This document shows, one piece after another, positions 22,601 through 37,600 of a stretch of 64,000 bases of DNA. Under the pieces are notes generated by a model that worked only from the letters and a program-made list of their open reading frames with translations, ran no database searches and was not told the DNA's origin. Origin of the DNA: Tubulanus polymorphus (lineage: Eukaryota > Nemertea > Palaeonemertea > Tubulaniformes > Tubulanidae); assembly GCF_964204645.1 (NCBI RefSeq), contig NC_134025.1, forward strand, positions 26,258,001 through 26,322,000. The letters run 5' to 3'. Every line of letters starts with the position of its first letter. Positions within the stretch are counted from its first letter, which is position 1. Position numbers and translations under genes: made by a program.

Positions 22601-25600
22601 TTAATCCGAGAATTAATCAAGATTTCATCGCTATATCGTGTACTACCCACTCACATCCGGCTTGTATATTATACTATATGAAAAACCGCCGTATGAACCT
22701 CCACACAATTATGGATTCGGACACGGATGAATTCGCTTTAACTCCTCACGCCGGCGGTTCAGTAAAATCAAATTTATTCCAGCGATGGACCGGATTGTAA
22801 ACGTTTAATCTTATCAACCGCCGTGCGATAGATGGTCCTTCGCGGTCTGTACATCGGCTACTCGTGTTTACAGAATATCTCACCAGTACCGTTGCCAGAT
22901 ATATACGACTCATATAATTAATTAGATAGCGAGGTTGATTAAAGAGACAGACCGGGATGCATGTACGGATACTTGATGAATCTCTGCCGTTAAATTGTGG
23001 CATCACTCTCTGAATTGCGGCCGAACGCAATCGATCGATTGAATGTTTTTTTTAATGCTTTCGTACTTCATTATTTTTGTCATCTTCTTGTCGAGGGAAA
23101 TAATATGATAACGCTTCTCGTGAATAGCTTTGGCCTTTGGAGACTTTGTATAGATTTTCATTCGTTTTTCTAAAACCGAGAACAATCCATTGAGCATTTC
23201 ATTCGATTGATTACGACAGAACTTTCACCCACACGCTTTGAAATATCGATGATGTCTTTTGATCATTTTCTTCGTCGTCTAGTTTGGCGACTGGGTGATA
23301 CAATTTGAATTAAGACCTGCCAGCTTCGCGTGTCAAGAGCGATGCGCATGAAATCAATTTTGACTAGTTTTTCACATTTTATTTTCTAAGCGAAACTGTC
23401 ACAAGGGTTTGAAAAATTCGGCACCGATAAACAAACTAATCCTGATTGCCTAATATTGACATTCGATGGTGATGAGTTTTGCTCTAAATGGATGACAGCT
23501 CGACGTTTCATTTAACTATGAATAAAATGGCTTTCTCTATTTATTTATCAGCATATTTCTAAAAACTGGTCAATTCAGATCAGATACTCTCCATGGCTGA
23601 TCCATTACGTGGTCTGCATCCAATTGTGCGGTTTACTCGATATTCGCCACGAACCGGCGCAAAATCATCCAGCTAAACAAAATGTATGTATATTCTCGCG
23701 TGTCACTTCGGGTTGATGCTATCTATCTTTCGACGAGTTATCCTATTTAGTTAGTCGAGATAGCAATACCATTGGCACCGAATCTGCGAATACCAACACA
23801 GTCAACGATACGGCAAAAGACACCCAATAACAGAAGAAGATTAAGTGAGCAAGAGAAAGATGAAACCCCGGATCAATAAAACTATCGCAAGGAATTGCAT
23901 GTTTGAACCGCTCTTCTTCGAGATAATAAATCATGTCTCATCTCTTGATCTATTTATCGCCGTCAAATAAAGCAACATAGTAAATTCCCACTTTCAAATC
24001 AGGCCACGACGATTCTTAGTTTAACAACACAACGGGAATCATATATTACTATATCCGACAGATACAGATGAAGGCCTAAACATATTTCAATGTAACGCAC
24101 GGTATAGTTTACCAGTATCAGTATATACTTATTTACTCATCACAGTTATACAAACTGGTCTGATGGGAAACACAATTTTACAAAAATTTTACCACGATGG
24201 CAGGAAATATTGTTTGTATAGGTTCGTTTTCGTTCCCAGATACAAATTTCGAGCCTGAAAAAAAAAACTTAAAATTATACTTTCATTGCAGTTGTTTACA
24301 GTACACCTTCGTCATGATACGAAAGACTGACGAGATTATAATCGGTCGTGTAACCCATAGAGTTTACAGTTTACTTTCGACATTAACGATTTAGTTATTA
24401 CCGTTTCGATCCGTCGGGATCGCGAGTTTTGAATTAATGATGAATATTCAGCTTGTATAGTGTCATTATTCTTTCGTCACACGGCTAACTTCACCGCCTT
24501 TCATAAAGCCAAAGAGTCGGGCATATACGTATCATCAGAATTAATCAGATAAATCTTGCAAAAACACTAGCTACAGTCGTTCGAAAGATGTTAGTTTCTA
24601 TGTCAATTATCAATGCGCTTTTTCAGAAAAGGGAAGGATAGATTTAATTTGAGTTTCTCTTCGGGGGTCCTATTAGATTCACTCCACTACACTATACATG
24701 ATGTCAAGTATATAACATGTCACGTCGGAGTCTAACAAGGATGTATATGTATATATGGGAGACATCTACATGTTCGAATTACGCCGGTTGAATTTAGGAT
24801 CACGACCAAAGCCAATGCGATCACGGATGGTGCTATGAATATTAATGAAAATTGCGGTCGACCTGATTTTAATTAGTTTTCTCCTCAAACCTATTCTAAT
24901 TGCATTTTTGACAGAACGAGTTCGCTTCTGCCAGTTTCATTAAACTACATTCATTATGTGCACTGAATCAAAAAGAGATAGATATGGTCGCCGACAAAGC
25001 AACTCAGACAGCGCGATTGAAAATGGCGCTTGTCAGAAAATAAAGGCTCAAAATATATCGATATCACGAAAACTCGAGCAATTGCAGTTTTTTTGAGCGA
25101 CACACGAACGAAGCAATCTCAATGGATGGAGAACGACAGGCAAATTGGATTGATTTCGGCTCCCAGATCGATGAAAACTCAAGAGAGGACCACAATGCCA
25201 CACAAGAAGAGCCTGATAGTACCATTCGGTACTCAAATCAAAGCTAGCTGCGCGGCACACTTTAATGACTCTCTGTGACCCCTGATTACTGCCTATCAGT
25301 CGAAGTAAGACAACTTATTGAGAGTGATTTGAGGTTATCCTGGTTTGATTGATTGAGGCAAATTATCAGATCAATGTCTGAGGGAAAGGGCTTACATAAA
25401 ACTACACGCCATTTGTCACGACGAGATGACAATGCAGGGACGCTAATTATCCGGTAACTGATTGACCTCAACCGATTTATCTACCGTCCGATATATCATC
25501 ACAGAAATCTAATAGTAAAATGATTCATGTTCTTGAAATAGAAAAAAGTTCAGATCTCTTGGCGAAAAATGTTATTCGCTTTGAGTTTCATTTTTGACAA

Positions 25601-28600
25601 ATTGTTTTTCGTGTTGCACGAAAAAAGAGTCCATCGATTGGCATCGGTATGAATTATCGTCAGGTGTGTGAAATGCAGAAAATTGAAGCTCAGTGAAGCA
25701 ATTTCAGCGTATCTTACAAAAGATAAATATAAAATGTTAGATTAATCAAGATTTTGAACTGTTTTTTACGGCTAAATTATCAATACACTGGAGCTTCGAC
25801 GATAGATTATAGTCGGAAGAAATTTTGGATGTTTTGAATAAACATATAAGTAATATATTATATATGCGTTACACGGATAAATTTGATTGAAAGTAGGTAT
25901 AAATAACGACAATTCATCAAACAGAAAGCCAATCCAGTTTTAGAACGTGTGAATTAATTATTAGCACGGAACTGATCTTAATTAGAACACATTCTTTTAA
26001 TAGTAAAGTATTAATCATGCGAATTTCTAATTTCGAAATGGCTTTTGATAAAGCTTTGTATTTTTATTCATATATGTATGGATATATCTATAACGATACA
26101 ACCGTCTTTCTAAAGGTCGATTGAAAAAGCCTCTGTTGCTTTTTTACGTCGAGGCGTCCCGATCGCTAACAGACCTCCTATTCCCAATCCAAGGAACAGA
26201 TTCCGTTCTCTCAACAGCGTATAGTAAAGCAGCTTGTTGCAATCACGCGACTCCAAAAAACTAATCCATGAAGTTTTTTCACAGTATACTGTCTTCTATA
26301 CACAAACTTGCATATTTCATCCCTACATGTTGACATCTCAAATGCGGTTTTTTCATGTAAGCGATTTTGTGCCGAGTTGAACATAAAACAAGGCATTTGA
26401 TAACGTCGAGCTGAAAATGCGCTGATAAAATATTCATTGACATCGTCGGAAATTAAGATAGAACTATAGCGAAATCGATCGAAAACCGCCGAAGAAAAAA
26501 TACCAATTAACCGGAGTCGTGTGTAACCAGAGAAAGGATGCGAGCCGACAAACCATAATGCTTGTTGGTAATTTAATCACAACAGACGCTGGAATAGAGT
26601 AGCAAAGCCCAAATGAATAAATGGCACACCTTGCATTCTTGGTATGTATCTAGGCCAGTAAATGAAAATGAAAAAGTGGATTTTGACTGCCAATAACCGT
26701 GACTAGAAACAACGTTATGCATAATGGTAGATTACTGTACGTTGTAGAACTAAGCGTTGGGATATTTGTCCGTGAATTTTGTTTTCGTATACAAAAGACA
26801 TTTGGCAGTAGACGTTTCGAATTGATAAATGATCCCACGTTGCTGTTATGAATCTCGACTAGTGTGAATTATTCACCATTGAGAATCAATGCCAATAAGC
26901 CAATGGATAAATCAGTACAAAATGCAACGGCGGAAATATTACTGACTGCAGATCGACTCCATACTGCCGCGGGTCAGGCAGATATTTACATAATAAGTTT
27001 CAATCCACCGACTAGGGACTGATACCTCCATCCGAAAAATATGACTGAGACCGAATCTCCGATGGGAACAGCAACTCTATCGATCCCCGCAATTATCTAA
27101 CCCTTGTTGTATATGCTCGCTTACTCTGACGTTATTGAATTTACAGCTAAACCCACCCGCCTAAGGGTAGCGAATCGAATAGAACGAACTATCCGCATGA
27201 TGCTCTGAGCTGTTGGAAAGCACCGTACAAGATAATCCTGTCAACTGGACAGTGACTAATTGAAGGCAATCCATGTTTAAAGTAACTAAAGGCGTACATA
27301 TGAACATTCAGTCGTGACTGCAAGCAACTTCTTTGCTTCTTTTATCCATGAATTTTGCTTTAGGCATCAACTTTCAAGTTTTTGTTACCTGTCAGGTGCT
27401 TACACTGCATACTTTATTGATAAAACGAGAATATTTTCTTTTCTGTCAGTAGTCTGTAGATACGTATACAGATGCTGATGCCTTAAACATATATACTGTT
27501 TGCTGAAGGCTTACGAAGAAAATCAATATAGTACTTTGCTGGAAAAAGAAACCTCAAAAACTCTAATGGTATTCGTTTTTATCGACGTGTGCGAAAATCC
27601 CGATTTCCGCAAACATGTTTCTTACACGCCACATAACGCCTTAAGCGTCTCAATAATTTAAAGTATTCGACAAGACGAAGATAATCATGTCTTGTTGATT
27701 GCGGGTAGTTCCTGGTCCAACCAATTCAAAACCCATAATCCAGTAAAAGGTTTTCCTTGTATATACTGACAAATCGGAAAATCGGTGTTATTTTCCACAA
27801 ATTTCTCTCACGCTTTGCGACCATCACAAGTGACGTCAAATATCCAATATTCCAGTAAATTGCCCGTCCCCGCTGCGAACGAAAAAACGACGTGGCCCGA
27901 TACTAAGATTGCATATCGACGATAGCTGGTTACTTATTCCGAAGACCGGTTCAATATCAAGAATAAGGCGACGTGGAGATCATATGTAAATGGCCGACCG
28001 AGTCAATTTCAGATCCTTCTGGTCGAAAATGGTTAACTAGCCATGATCTGCGATCGAAACACCGCTTTATATATTGTATTCACCAGTAAAAAAGTAAACC
28101 ATAAGATAAATGATGCGCATAAAGATATATTCTATTTCATCCTATAACCAAGAGTACTACTTAAGCACCCTGGCAAATAAAATCACCAATGGAACGGATT
28201 GAAAATGTATCTAAAAAATGTATCCAATTATATAAACATTTTCAATTTTTGTCAAGGTTAAAGATTTAACGCTTGGGTTGAACAAATCGTGACACCCATT
28301 CCATTCCAAAAGCTGATTAGATAATCATTCTTTTCGCTTGAGGAGCAAAAAAATTAGTAGCTATTACCTTTGCACATCATATGCATCAATTGTATTATCG
28401 GGTTACGAATTTATTGATACCAGCTCGCTAGTACAAGGATAGAAAGCTTAGACTTACAGGTCTAATGACACGTTCTGTGAAAGGATTATGTGCGTTAATG
28501 GACGGACGGAATTCACACCGGCAACTTCCGTACAACATTCACTGCTACAACCCGGTCACTCATTGTCAACGATACTTATTCTCTCAGCTGGTTGAGTTTA

Positions 28601-31600
28601 AGTACTAATGTTTCGTTGCCGTCATAGCTAAGCTGCAAGAATACGCCCTGGACATATATAGACAACTTTCTGGATTTATTTTCAGGCAATATTGATATTT
28701 ACTTTTAATCATTTCTCGCCAGGTTGTTTTTGCCAATTACATGTATATCCGTTTTATGGCAGCAGATTTTCATCCGGACAGAAATCAGAACAGAATTTCA
28801 ACTCTTTTTTCCTGTCCCGAAGACAGTCGTTCAATATAGCAATAGATAATTACCATGGACGTCGTCGTGCCGGCCGAGGATGCCTTCGACAGAACTACTT
28901 TGATGCGAATCGAATTAACTCGATTACAGTTTTATTTATGCCTTTAACTACTTAATAATGTATAATTTCACGGAATAGTTCAAATTTTAACACTTGACTA
29001 GTATACACCAGTACAGAGCTCTTTAACACTTGATGGAATGGATAAATAGCTATTATTCGCAAGCGACATTGCGTGAAAATCCTTGCTGGGATATAAATCA
29101 GCTCAAACTTGCCAAGATACCGAGATTGAATTGTATTGATTGCTTACGAACTCCTTTCGGAGTAACTCTGCCAGCAGCGAGTTGAGCTGACAGGAAAGCT
29201 AATCAATTTTTTTTCGAAAGAAAAATCACTTCAAATATGAAATGTCATCTATTTTTCTAAAAAGCGATTGCTTCAAATTTGAGATGTCGTCGTCGTCAAT
29301 ATAGTTGAATTCGGCTGCAAAAAACTCAAGTTTCTTCATATTTGCGTGACCATATCAAACACATACATATCGCAGTAATAACAATACATTTCCATATAAA
29401 CTCGTATATAGATAGCTTCTTTCAATCCATGTATCAAGGCATTAGAGACACAAATTAATGGCTCATACATTTTACCGAACATTCACCGTTACATCAGATA
29501 TCATGAAACATTAAATGAAAATCCTATTTTCTAATCACGTGCATGTCATACTTCTGCCATAAAATGATATGGATTAATGATACTTCGCCATTGCCTGATT
29601 TAATTTAGCTACCCATTGGCTGCGAATATGTACGTTCCCTCCTAGGAAATATCTCCAATAAATACAATCACCGGTTTACAAAAAACTTTCAATTTGAACT
29701 ATGTTTTGAAAGGTCTATTAGATAGCATCCTTCATCATCCCATAATCCTTGATGAAATGCGTGAGAAAGATATAAAACAATGATATATGGGCTTTACGTG
29801 CAATGACCAGGATTATGATTCGAACCCCGTATATATCAGTCTTTTATCGTCATTTAAGCTCGGAGAGCTAGACATGAAAGGTAATAATGTTGGCGCCGCA
29901 TTAACACAAAATTTCGAAGTAAAGTTGCATCAGAAAAAAGAGATTTACGGCTCCAATTAAATTCCTATTCTCTATAACATGATCTCATTTATTCGGTAAT
30001 GATGATTAAACTGAACCTAACGGCGCATCGTCATGAGAGTATGTACAACGTGTAAATAACTTGGATCGAGCAAGATGTTAGTTTGGCGAAGTAAATCTGT
30101 CGGTAAAAATCAGCGCAAGTGGCATCGAATCTCATTAATAGTGCATTCTGGAATCATGTATATCAGATTAGCTAACATTGTCTATCACTCAAAACATGAC
30201 ATAAACCGTACAATCTGACCAGCACAATTCTAAGTCTATGAGAAGTTTCAGAAAACTTGGTGCAGCTGGGTACTTAACAACCATCTATATATTTATCTTT
30301 GGTGGTATTTTCTTGTAATCATTAGCGCGTTAACTATAGCTAATGTCTAACCAGAATCTAAAGTGACATGACCACATCAACCATGCGAAATTTTCGCTCT
30401 TCAGCGCGCCTGACGAAACAATTCTATTCCAGGCGGTGTACAGTCAAGTCGTCTGTAATAATTGCTGTCTTGCTAAAGATATCATTATATGTATACCATC
30501 AGAGATAACTGGCTGTGTATTGACCGGCGTCTGTTTGTTTCCAACATCGAAATAAAAAAGACAAAAAACAATCGCTTACAGCTTTTTTAAGGACGAAAAA
30601 TCGAACCAAGCATTTTCTTTCGTCATGAATAGCCAAGCCCATACTAGTGCCGCAGAAACATTCTTCTATCATCCGAATAAATTGAATATTTGCACCACGA
30701 TTAAGCGCGATTGCCGAAAAGTTAATTAATAAATCGATAGGAAGTCTTATCGATATGGTAGTCTTATAGCGGGAACGTTGTCTGATAAACATCGTGACGC
30801 TTTTGGGGCGTCATCAACAATTCAATTCACGCATTGTGTCGACGATGAAGAGGAGTCGATCAAACACGAATTGCCGTTATATATCAATACACCAGGCAGT
30901 ATCTGTCGCCCCGCTAGACTGGCGAATACGTTCAGAATTATGCAGAAAATACCGTAGCGTCCCTTGATGATAAAACCAACTAAATCAATGTACTGTCGGT
31001 ACTGGTCAAGGTCAACTAATGAATTCTTACTTCTTGGTTAATTTCTGTCTAGTTCAATGACGGCCTATCGGCCATGATGAACAGGGATTCTTTCCCTTGC
31101 CGAAATAATGTTCGCTCAGGGAATACGCATTGGCATAACTCTCTTAGCACGCAATGCAAATTTTAAGTCGGTGCACCTGTGCCGCTTCAAATGCAATTAA
31201 TGCAAAAAATAGAAAGAAATGTAGCATGGAAAACAGTTCGATCGCTGTCTTAAATGGAGAAAAGAGTAATTGAATCTTGTGCATCTGTTTTTGCCATGCA
31301 CTTGTTCTTATAAGCATATCGCCGGAACCCTGCAGGCGTTATCCGCAATATCCAACAGTTTAGTAAATCCCGTACACTAGCTTCTAATACCAATTACTGC
31401 GATATAATCGAACCAACCCGACCGGAGAACTATATCAGAAACATAGCACAAATTCACAAACATCTAGGGTATACTACAAAGTACTGCAAGACCCGACGTT
31501 GTGAGCAATTGAGGTTGTTCTTGTCCATCATAGCAGGACTGAGGGACTAATGAGTGTCATTGAACCAGTCTTAATATAGCAAATAAAAACAATTCCAAGT

Positions 31601-34600
31601 AATCTTTGACAGGGTCGTCGCGATCGAATAAAGGAAATTGATGCAGAACCTATCTCAAAAGAAAAAGCCTCTTGGGACATATGTTGATCTTATTATGCCG
31701 ATGTTAATAGCTTTCCGTGGCAGAAATTGATGTCGGGTAGTAGTGCAGGACATTTTCCCTTGGGTGGCCAACTTAACTGAGCCTACATCATCTAAGAAAA
31801 TGATATGTTAATTGAACCAGAATTTGAATATGTTTCGTTAATTGTCAGAGCTGAAAATGATGAATTTTGTTCACGTCGTCGCTCATAATTTGTTGCTGGG
31901 GACAAAATATGATGCGAGATTCTCGGAGATGTTGGCGAGATGGAATTATCGGGAATACGGCAGACAATTCGGGACAATTCCGCTAATACGATTATGATTG
32001 GCTAATAACATTTCGTTAGATAGATTGCAATTCGAGAGATCAGGACAACTCTCCCAATTACACATCGCATGAATGAAATTACGGACATGGCTTCCCGCAG
32101 CTGGGTGTGTTTATGTGGTGAATCTGAGGGATGAAGTAGTCAATGATCTGTAACAAGTGACGTCTCCACGCCATTACCCTTCTTATTGCTACTCTCTTTT
32201 ACTCACTACTCGAACCATAATTAGGTTACGGATGAATCAAAGGTACGATAAACAGCAGAGATCAATATATAGAATCGTGCGAATAGTTAGCTCATTGTCA
32301 GCAGCCAATTGCGATCTACATGAAACATATTCATATCATTACTGTAATGAGCTTGTAATAAGCTGGCGAAATTAGGCCACGATATCACCCAACAGTCATA
32401 TTTAGATCAAATTTTGAAAATTGGAGATCATTGGAGATATAAATCATTTCTAAAAATTCCACAAAGCATGAAACACAAAGATCCTTCGGGGATTGTGAAT
32501 GGAGTATTATAGAATTACTTTAAAGAGCACTGTGAATAGAAATTGACAACATAATTCCTCGTACCTGCGTCGGTAAAGTCTTGGTATACAGAGACACGTC
32601 TTTAACATCCTCTGAGACACGAAATATAAAGATGATACGTCAGCAAAATAAAATAGAATGAAAAATTATTAACTCAAAACATAATCGCAAACCCCTAAAG
32701 AAATTAGAAAAATGTCGTTTGCAACAGAGTCATAAATATCCATGACTCTGTTTCAAACGATATACGGCTCGACTTATGGAGTATTTGGAAAGAAAATCCA
32801 CGACATAGCATCTCAACTAATAAGAGCACTGACCAAAAAACCAGTGTTGCTTACTTACTAACATCGTTGAGAAGAAGATGCAATGTGGATATTTCCGTCT
32901 CATTAATCGAAAGGGACACGGAACAAGTTCGTTTGAAGTCAATGATGAAAGTGTGTTTTGTAGTTTCCGAGAGATTTCAGGCCAAGTTCGTGTGTCATAC
33001 GCCAACTGGCATGCAGCAGGCAGATGAAACCCATATTAGGAAATGTCGACTAATTTTGAAAATAGGAATTCTTCGTTTTTTAAGGTGTATATAAAAATGC
33101 ACCAGTTTACATGAAAGATGGTGAACTTAAGTTTTAACGCCTACCAACGATGAAGATTTAGCTGTTTAGAAAGTTAAAGCTTCGCAGCATAAAAAGTCAT
33201 AAGTCGAAGGGTTACTGAAGCGAATTTCTGTGGACCTATGACTGGCATACAGAAAGTGCATTTGCACGATGTACACAACGCCTTTGATACCGAGTGCAAA
33301 CTACCGTCCATGTCTGAAAGGAACAAAATGTGTGCTATATTCGATAACATCTCTTAAAGATTCTGCCTCGATGCGGCAAAGAAAACATTCTCGATTGGAC
33401 GGGCTTAATTGCGAAGAATGAATTTATTAGTTATCAATCAATTTTACGGACGACTTCAGTGAATTTCTGTCGATAATATTCTGTATTCGTAGTGTCGATA
33501 AACAATAATTCAGAGGGACGCTAATGAAAATTTATGTATAGTAGCGAATAGAAGAGACTGATTCAAAATGGCTAGATATTTGCATCTTAAATCACACAAA
33601 ATGATCGCATTTGACTAGATTTAACAGATAGAGTTAGTGTGTGAAGCGCCCTGGTATACGCGAGTATTTCAGCGAGTTTTTCAGCTAGTTTTTCCTTACG
33701 GCTATACATCGTTTATCTCTAATGAGATCATTTAATTGGTTTATTACGACCAATAAATAATGCGGGCCACCTGATGATCCCTAATATGCGGCCACCGTAT
33801 TGTGCAAGAGATGAATTAGGCATATTTTCTACCATTCATCATCATTTACAGTCGATATATAGCTTGCAAAACCTGACGATTAACTCGTTGAGTGAATGGC
33901 GCCAAAGGAACCATAGGCCGTTTCCTGCAGTCCCTCACATGAATGAGTAACCATGCACAGTGAAATACTCTTTTTATCCGAGACCGGAGGTTATTTGTAG
34001 ACACGATCTAAATGCACCCCCTAAATCATTTATTACGTGGACTTACGTCAGAAAACAGCCTAATAACGAGCCGTAGGCGCAAAAAACCCTGGAAATTATT
34101 AGCGAAAAATATGCACTCTGAGATTAGGCTTAATAACGTTGATTGATGCGTAAACAGTGAATATTTTCTGCAAGTCTTGTACATCTGCGGTACATAAACG
34201 CCCAAGACGCTTTAGAAAATATAAACTGTTTAATATATCAACAGATGATAAGCGCTATGCTAACATTGCTGTTTTTATGTTCATAATCATCAAGAAGAAA
34301 GACTTTTTAAATGAAACAGCTTAGCTAATCATAATATCAAGAATTTTGTGGATGACAACAACGCTATGCACGACAGCTTTTTGAAACAACCTTTTTCGAT
34401 TTTCTCTGTATCATATTCATATCGATTAGATGTTGCGATGTTGATTTGCAGTCGTAGTATCGTCGTTTTGCGTGCGAAAAACAAGTTGCAGGTTTAAAGA
34501 AATGATGAATATAGAGATTGAGGCAGGTTTCAAAGAAAATGACGATGATAAATTATATAGATCGAGGCAATAGTAAAATAATTGACTGCGGGCGAAGACG

Positions 34601-37600
34601 TTGACCGTATCCACTGTATTTTGGATTGGTGTCATGCTTGCCTTTTTCTACCCTCAGAATAAGCCTCTAAGACAGGAAGGCCCAGACATATACAGTGATT
34701 CTCGCCTTATCAAATCTTATATTGTAATAGAAGATAGCAAATGAAATGAACAATTCTGAGGAATAGATGTGTCTATCGTTTGATTCGAGACAATATCCAT
34801 ATCCATCTTTAAACGATGCTATACATCTACAAGAATATACTCATATGGTATTGATATTCTAGTATAAATACCGCCATTTCTAAGGAGAATCAGACGAGTT
34901 TATTGTAAAAGATATGTACCTTGCTTCACGGAACTTCCCAATGCAAATACGCGAGCAACATTAATCATTTCTTCTTGGATATGAAAACACCGACATATTT
35001 GCAATGCGACATGAAAAAGTATTGCAGATGCGACGGAACGACGTTGTTAACGAAAATCGACGACTTCTTACGAAATGAATGAAGCTTTCTGGAGGACGTC
35101 TGAATAAAGCAGATATATACTTCGATCGTTTTCAGAGCATAGATAGGCAATTCCGCGTCCGTATCGACAGGGAAATTGAAGCATTCGCAGCTTGTTACAA
35201 ACTTTATCGATATGTACATCGGCGCACTGTGAAATATCAACTAGCCAATATACCAAACAGTCACAACATATCGACAGAGCAACGATTCAAATGAGTCCCA
35301 TCTCATGAAAATTGATTTCAGATGTACCGATGAGGTCAAACACGATATCAATGCTGGGCGCAAGTTCTATCATACAATATTGGCAGAAAACTTGAAACAC
35401 ATAACTAACATGATCAATTGGCGTCCGAAAACCTCCAGGATTTTTCTTTCGATATCCTATTTTGGATAATTGACACAAATTAAGTATGAAATATTCAACC
35501 AAGATATAAAAAATTCAATCAAATTATCAAAAAGAATTGAGATGCTGGGGCAATCACGTGCCTGCCTTGAGACAGGGCTTTACTGTGGCCGCCAGGGATA
35601 TGAAGAAGCCTTATCAGCGTCGTGACGAGAATTACACAAATCCCTCGTCGTCTATATATTTTGTGCATTTAATTCTCGAAAGGAAATCATCATCTTCTTC
35701 ACATCAAAATTTCTACAACGCCTGCAGCACAAGATTTGAATATATTGCCATCACTATATATTCGACTCCTAGATAACATTTTGAGTGGTAACTGCGAATG
35801 AAGATTATCATATGTAAATAGCTCTCAACCCAATGATCACATATATTTGATATACTGTCGAGTTGTTGATCCTTACACCCAGAAAAACAACACCGATTCA
35901 CATAATTCACATTTAAGGAAGTCAATATCAATGCTACAATTAAAGGTACAGAAGAATAGAAACGGAGAAGCGAAACTACCAAATAATGGTAAGAAGAAAA
36001 TCATATTTGTTTATAAAGCACCTTTTCCTATCTAACTTTCCATAATTGGCAAGATAGGATCGATGGTGACATCTAGTAATTTCATTGAATAATAATCTAC
36101 ATGGATTCGTGCAAGCTCTAGCTGCGAGGTCCATAAAAGATTCATGCGTACTTATATCTATCTATCTTTCTACCCATGGGTTCCCCTGATGATTGATTCT
36201 GCATACTATAGAATGATTTCGCGTTTGAAAACTACTATTTCCTACTATTTCCTCCATGTGAACTGTTTCAATTAAATTCTGCAAGATGGAATTAGTGTTA
36301 CGTGTATAGAAACACCAACAGCCAAATAGAACTCGATTGGAAATGCTATAAATTACTTTCGATTGACGAAACGAAGATGATATTCGAATAAACTGCATTT
36401 TTGCATTTCACTTTGATGATGGCAATTTCGGCATTTGAGTATTCACAAATTGAGTTTCCTGTATAGAAAATACGGAGACGAGAAACCCGGTTGACGAGTA
36501 ATATTTCTCGTCGAAGACCACAAACGCAGGTAATGAAGCCATCTCGACGACTTCTCAGCGGCATATGCATGAAATATAATTTGATACACAGCATTTCCAT
36601 GCACTAGGTGAAGGTTAAATGTGGCTTCTTAAGGAAACAAATATAAAATTCGTGCGAGTAACAGACAATAACAGACATATATTCCATCTTTCAGAAGGAA
36701 ATTGGATACAGAACGCAATGAAGAAGATGAAAGTATATTTTGGATTTACTTCGATTGACATTCCCATCGAATGCGAATCGACTAATTTTCTTTTAGCTAG
36801 CCCCGGTAAGCGACTAAAAAACGTTCGTTTCTATAACCAAACAAGCAACGACGTTCTGACAGCCGATCTAATTAATTAAATTAGCTGTCAAGTAATACAT
36901 GTAGCATCACCGTCGCACGCTGGGACATCCGTTGAATTCTATGTCAAATCACGTTAAAACTAACTTGTATTTGCGAAGGAGTTAGCCGCATATTTTTGCT
37001 GTGTATCATACTCATTTTTACTGGGGTACAAAACCCGGTTACTCCGCGGTATCAACCTACAAAAAGTACGATGATGTTACGAATATGTTTATTCAGTGTA
37101 ATGTAGCAGTTTTGTTGCGGCTTTAGTATTGTTGATTTGTTAAACTGATGTTGGGTACTCTTTTTCTGTAATGAATCTATAACCTGCCATCTTTCAAATA
37201 CACTCTCGTATCGCTCTATCATAATTCACGTATGCCTATGATGATAACAATTCAGGCGATAGTTCATAAAATTCGTTTCCCACTGCTTGGAATTGCTATA
37301 ATGATTTTTGAAATATCATCTACTGACGAATATTCTGCATTTTCTTTCTCCGAGTTTTTTTCAATAGTGGACAAATGCTTATGCCTGGAAAAGTTAGCAA
37401 GGAAAGTTCTGGATATATACGACGTAAGTCCGATATCCAGACAGAAACTGACTTAATTAATGTCTAATTGCATATTGATTCTACAGTAACGCATTGCACT
37501 AGCATCTTTAGCATTACGATGACTATTCTCATCGATTATGCTTCCTGAGACTAATGGTCATCATCGGTCTACTGGTCAAGGTATATGCAAGAATTACCCA

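Noticed and set aside
29811-29850. tRNA-like T-loop GGGGTTCGAATC on the minus strand
   Set aside because: The T-stem does not pair and no acceptor or anticodon arm could be found around it.
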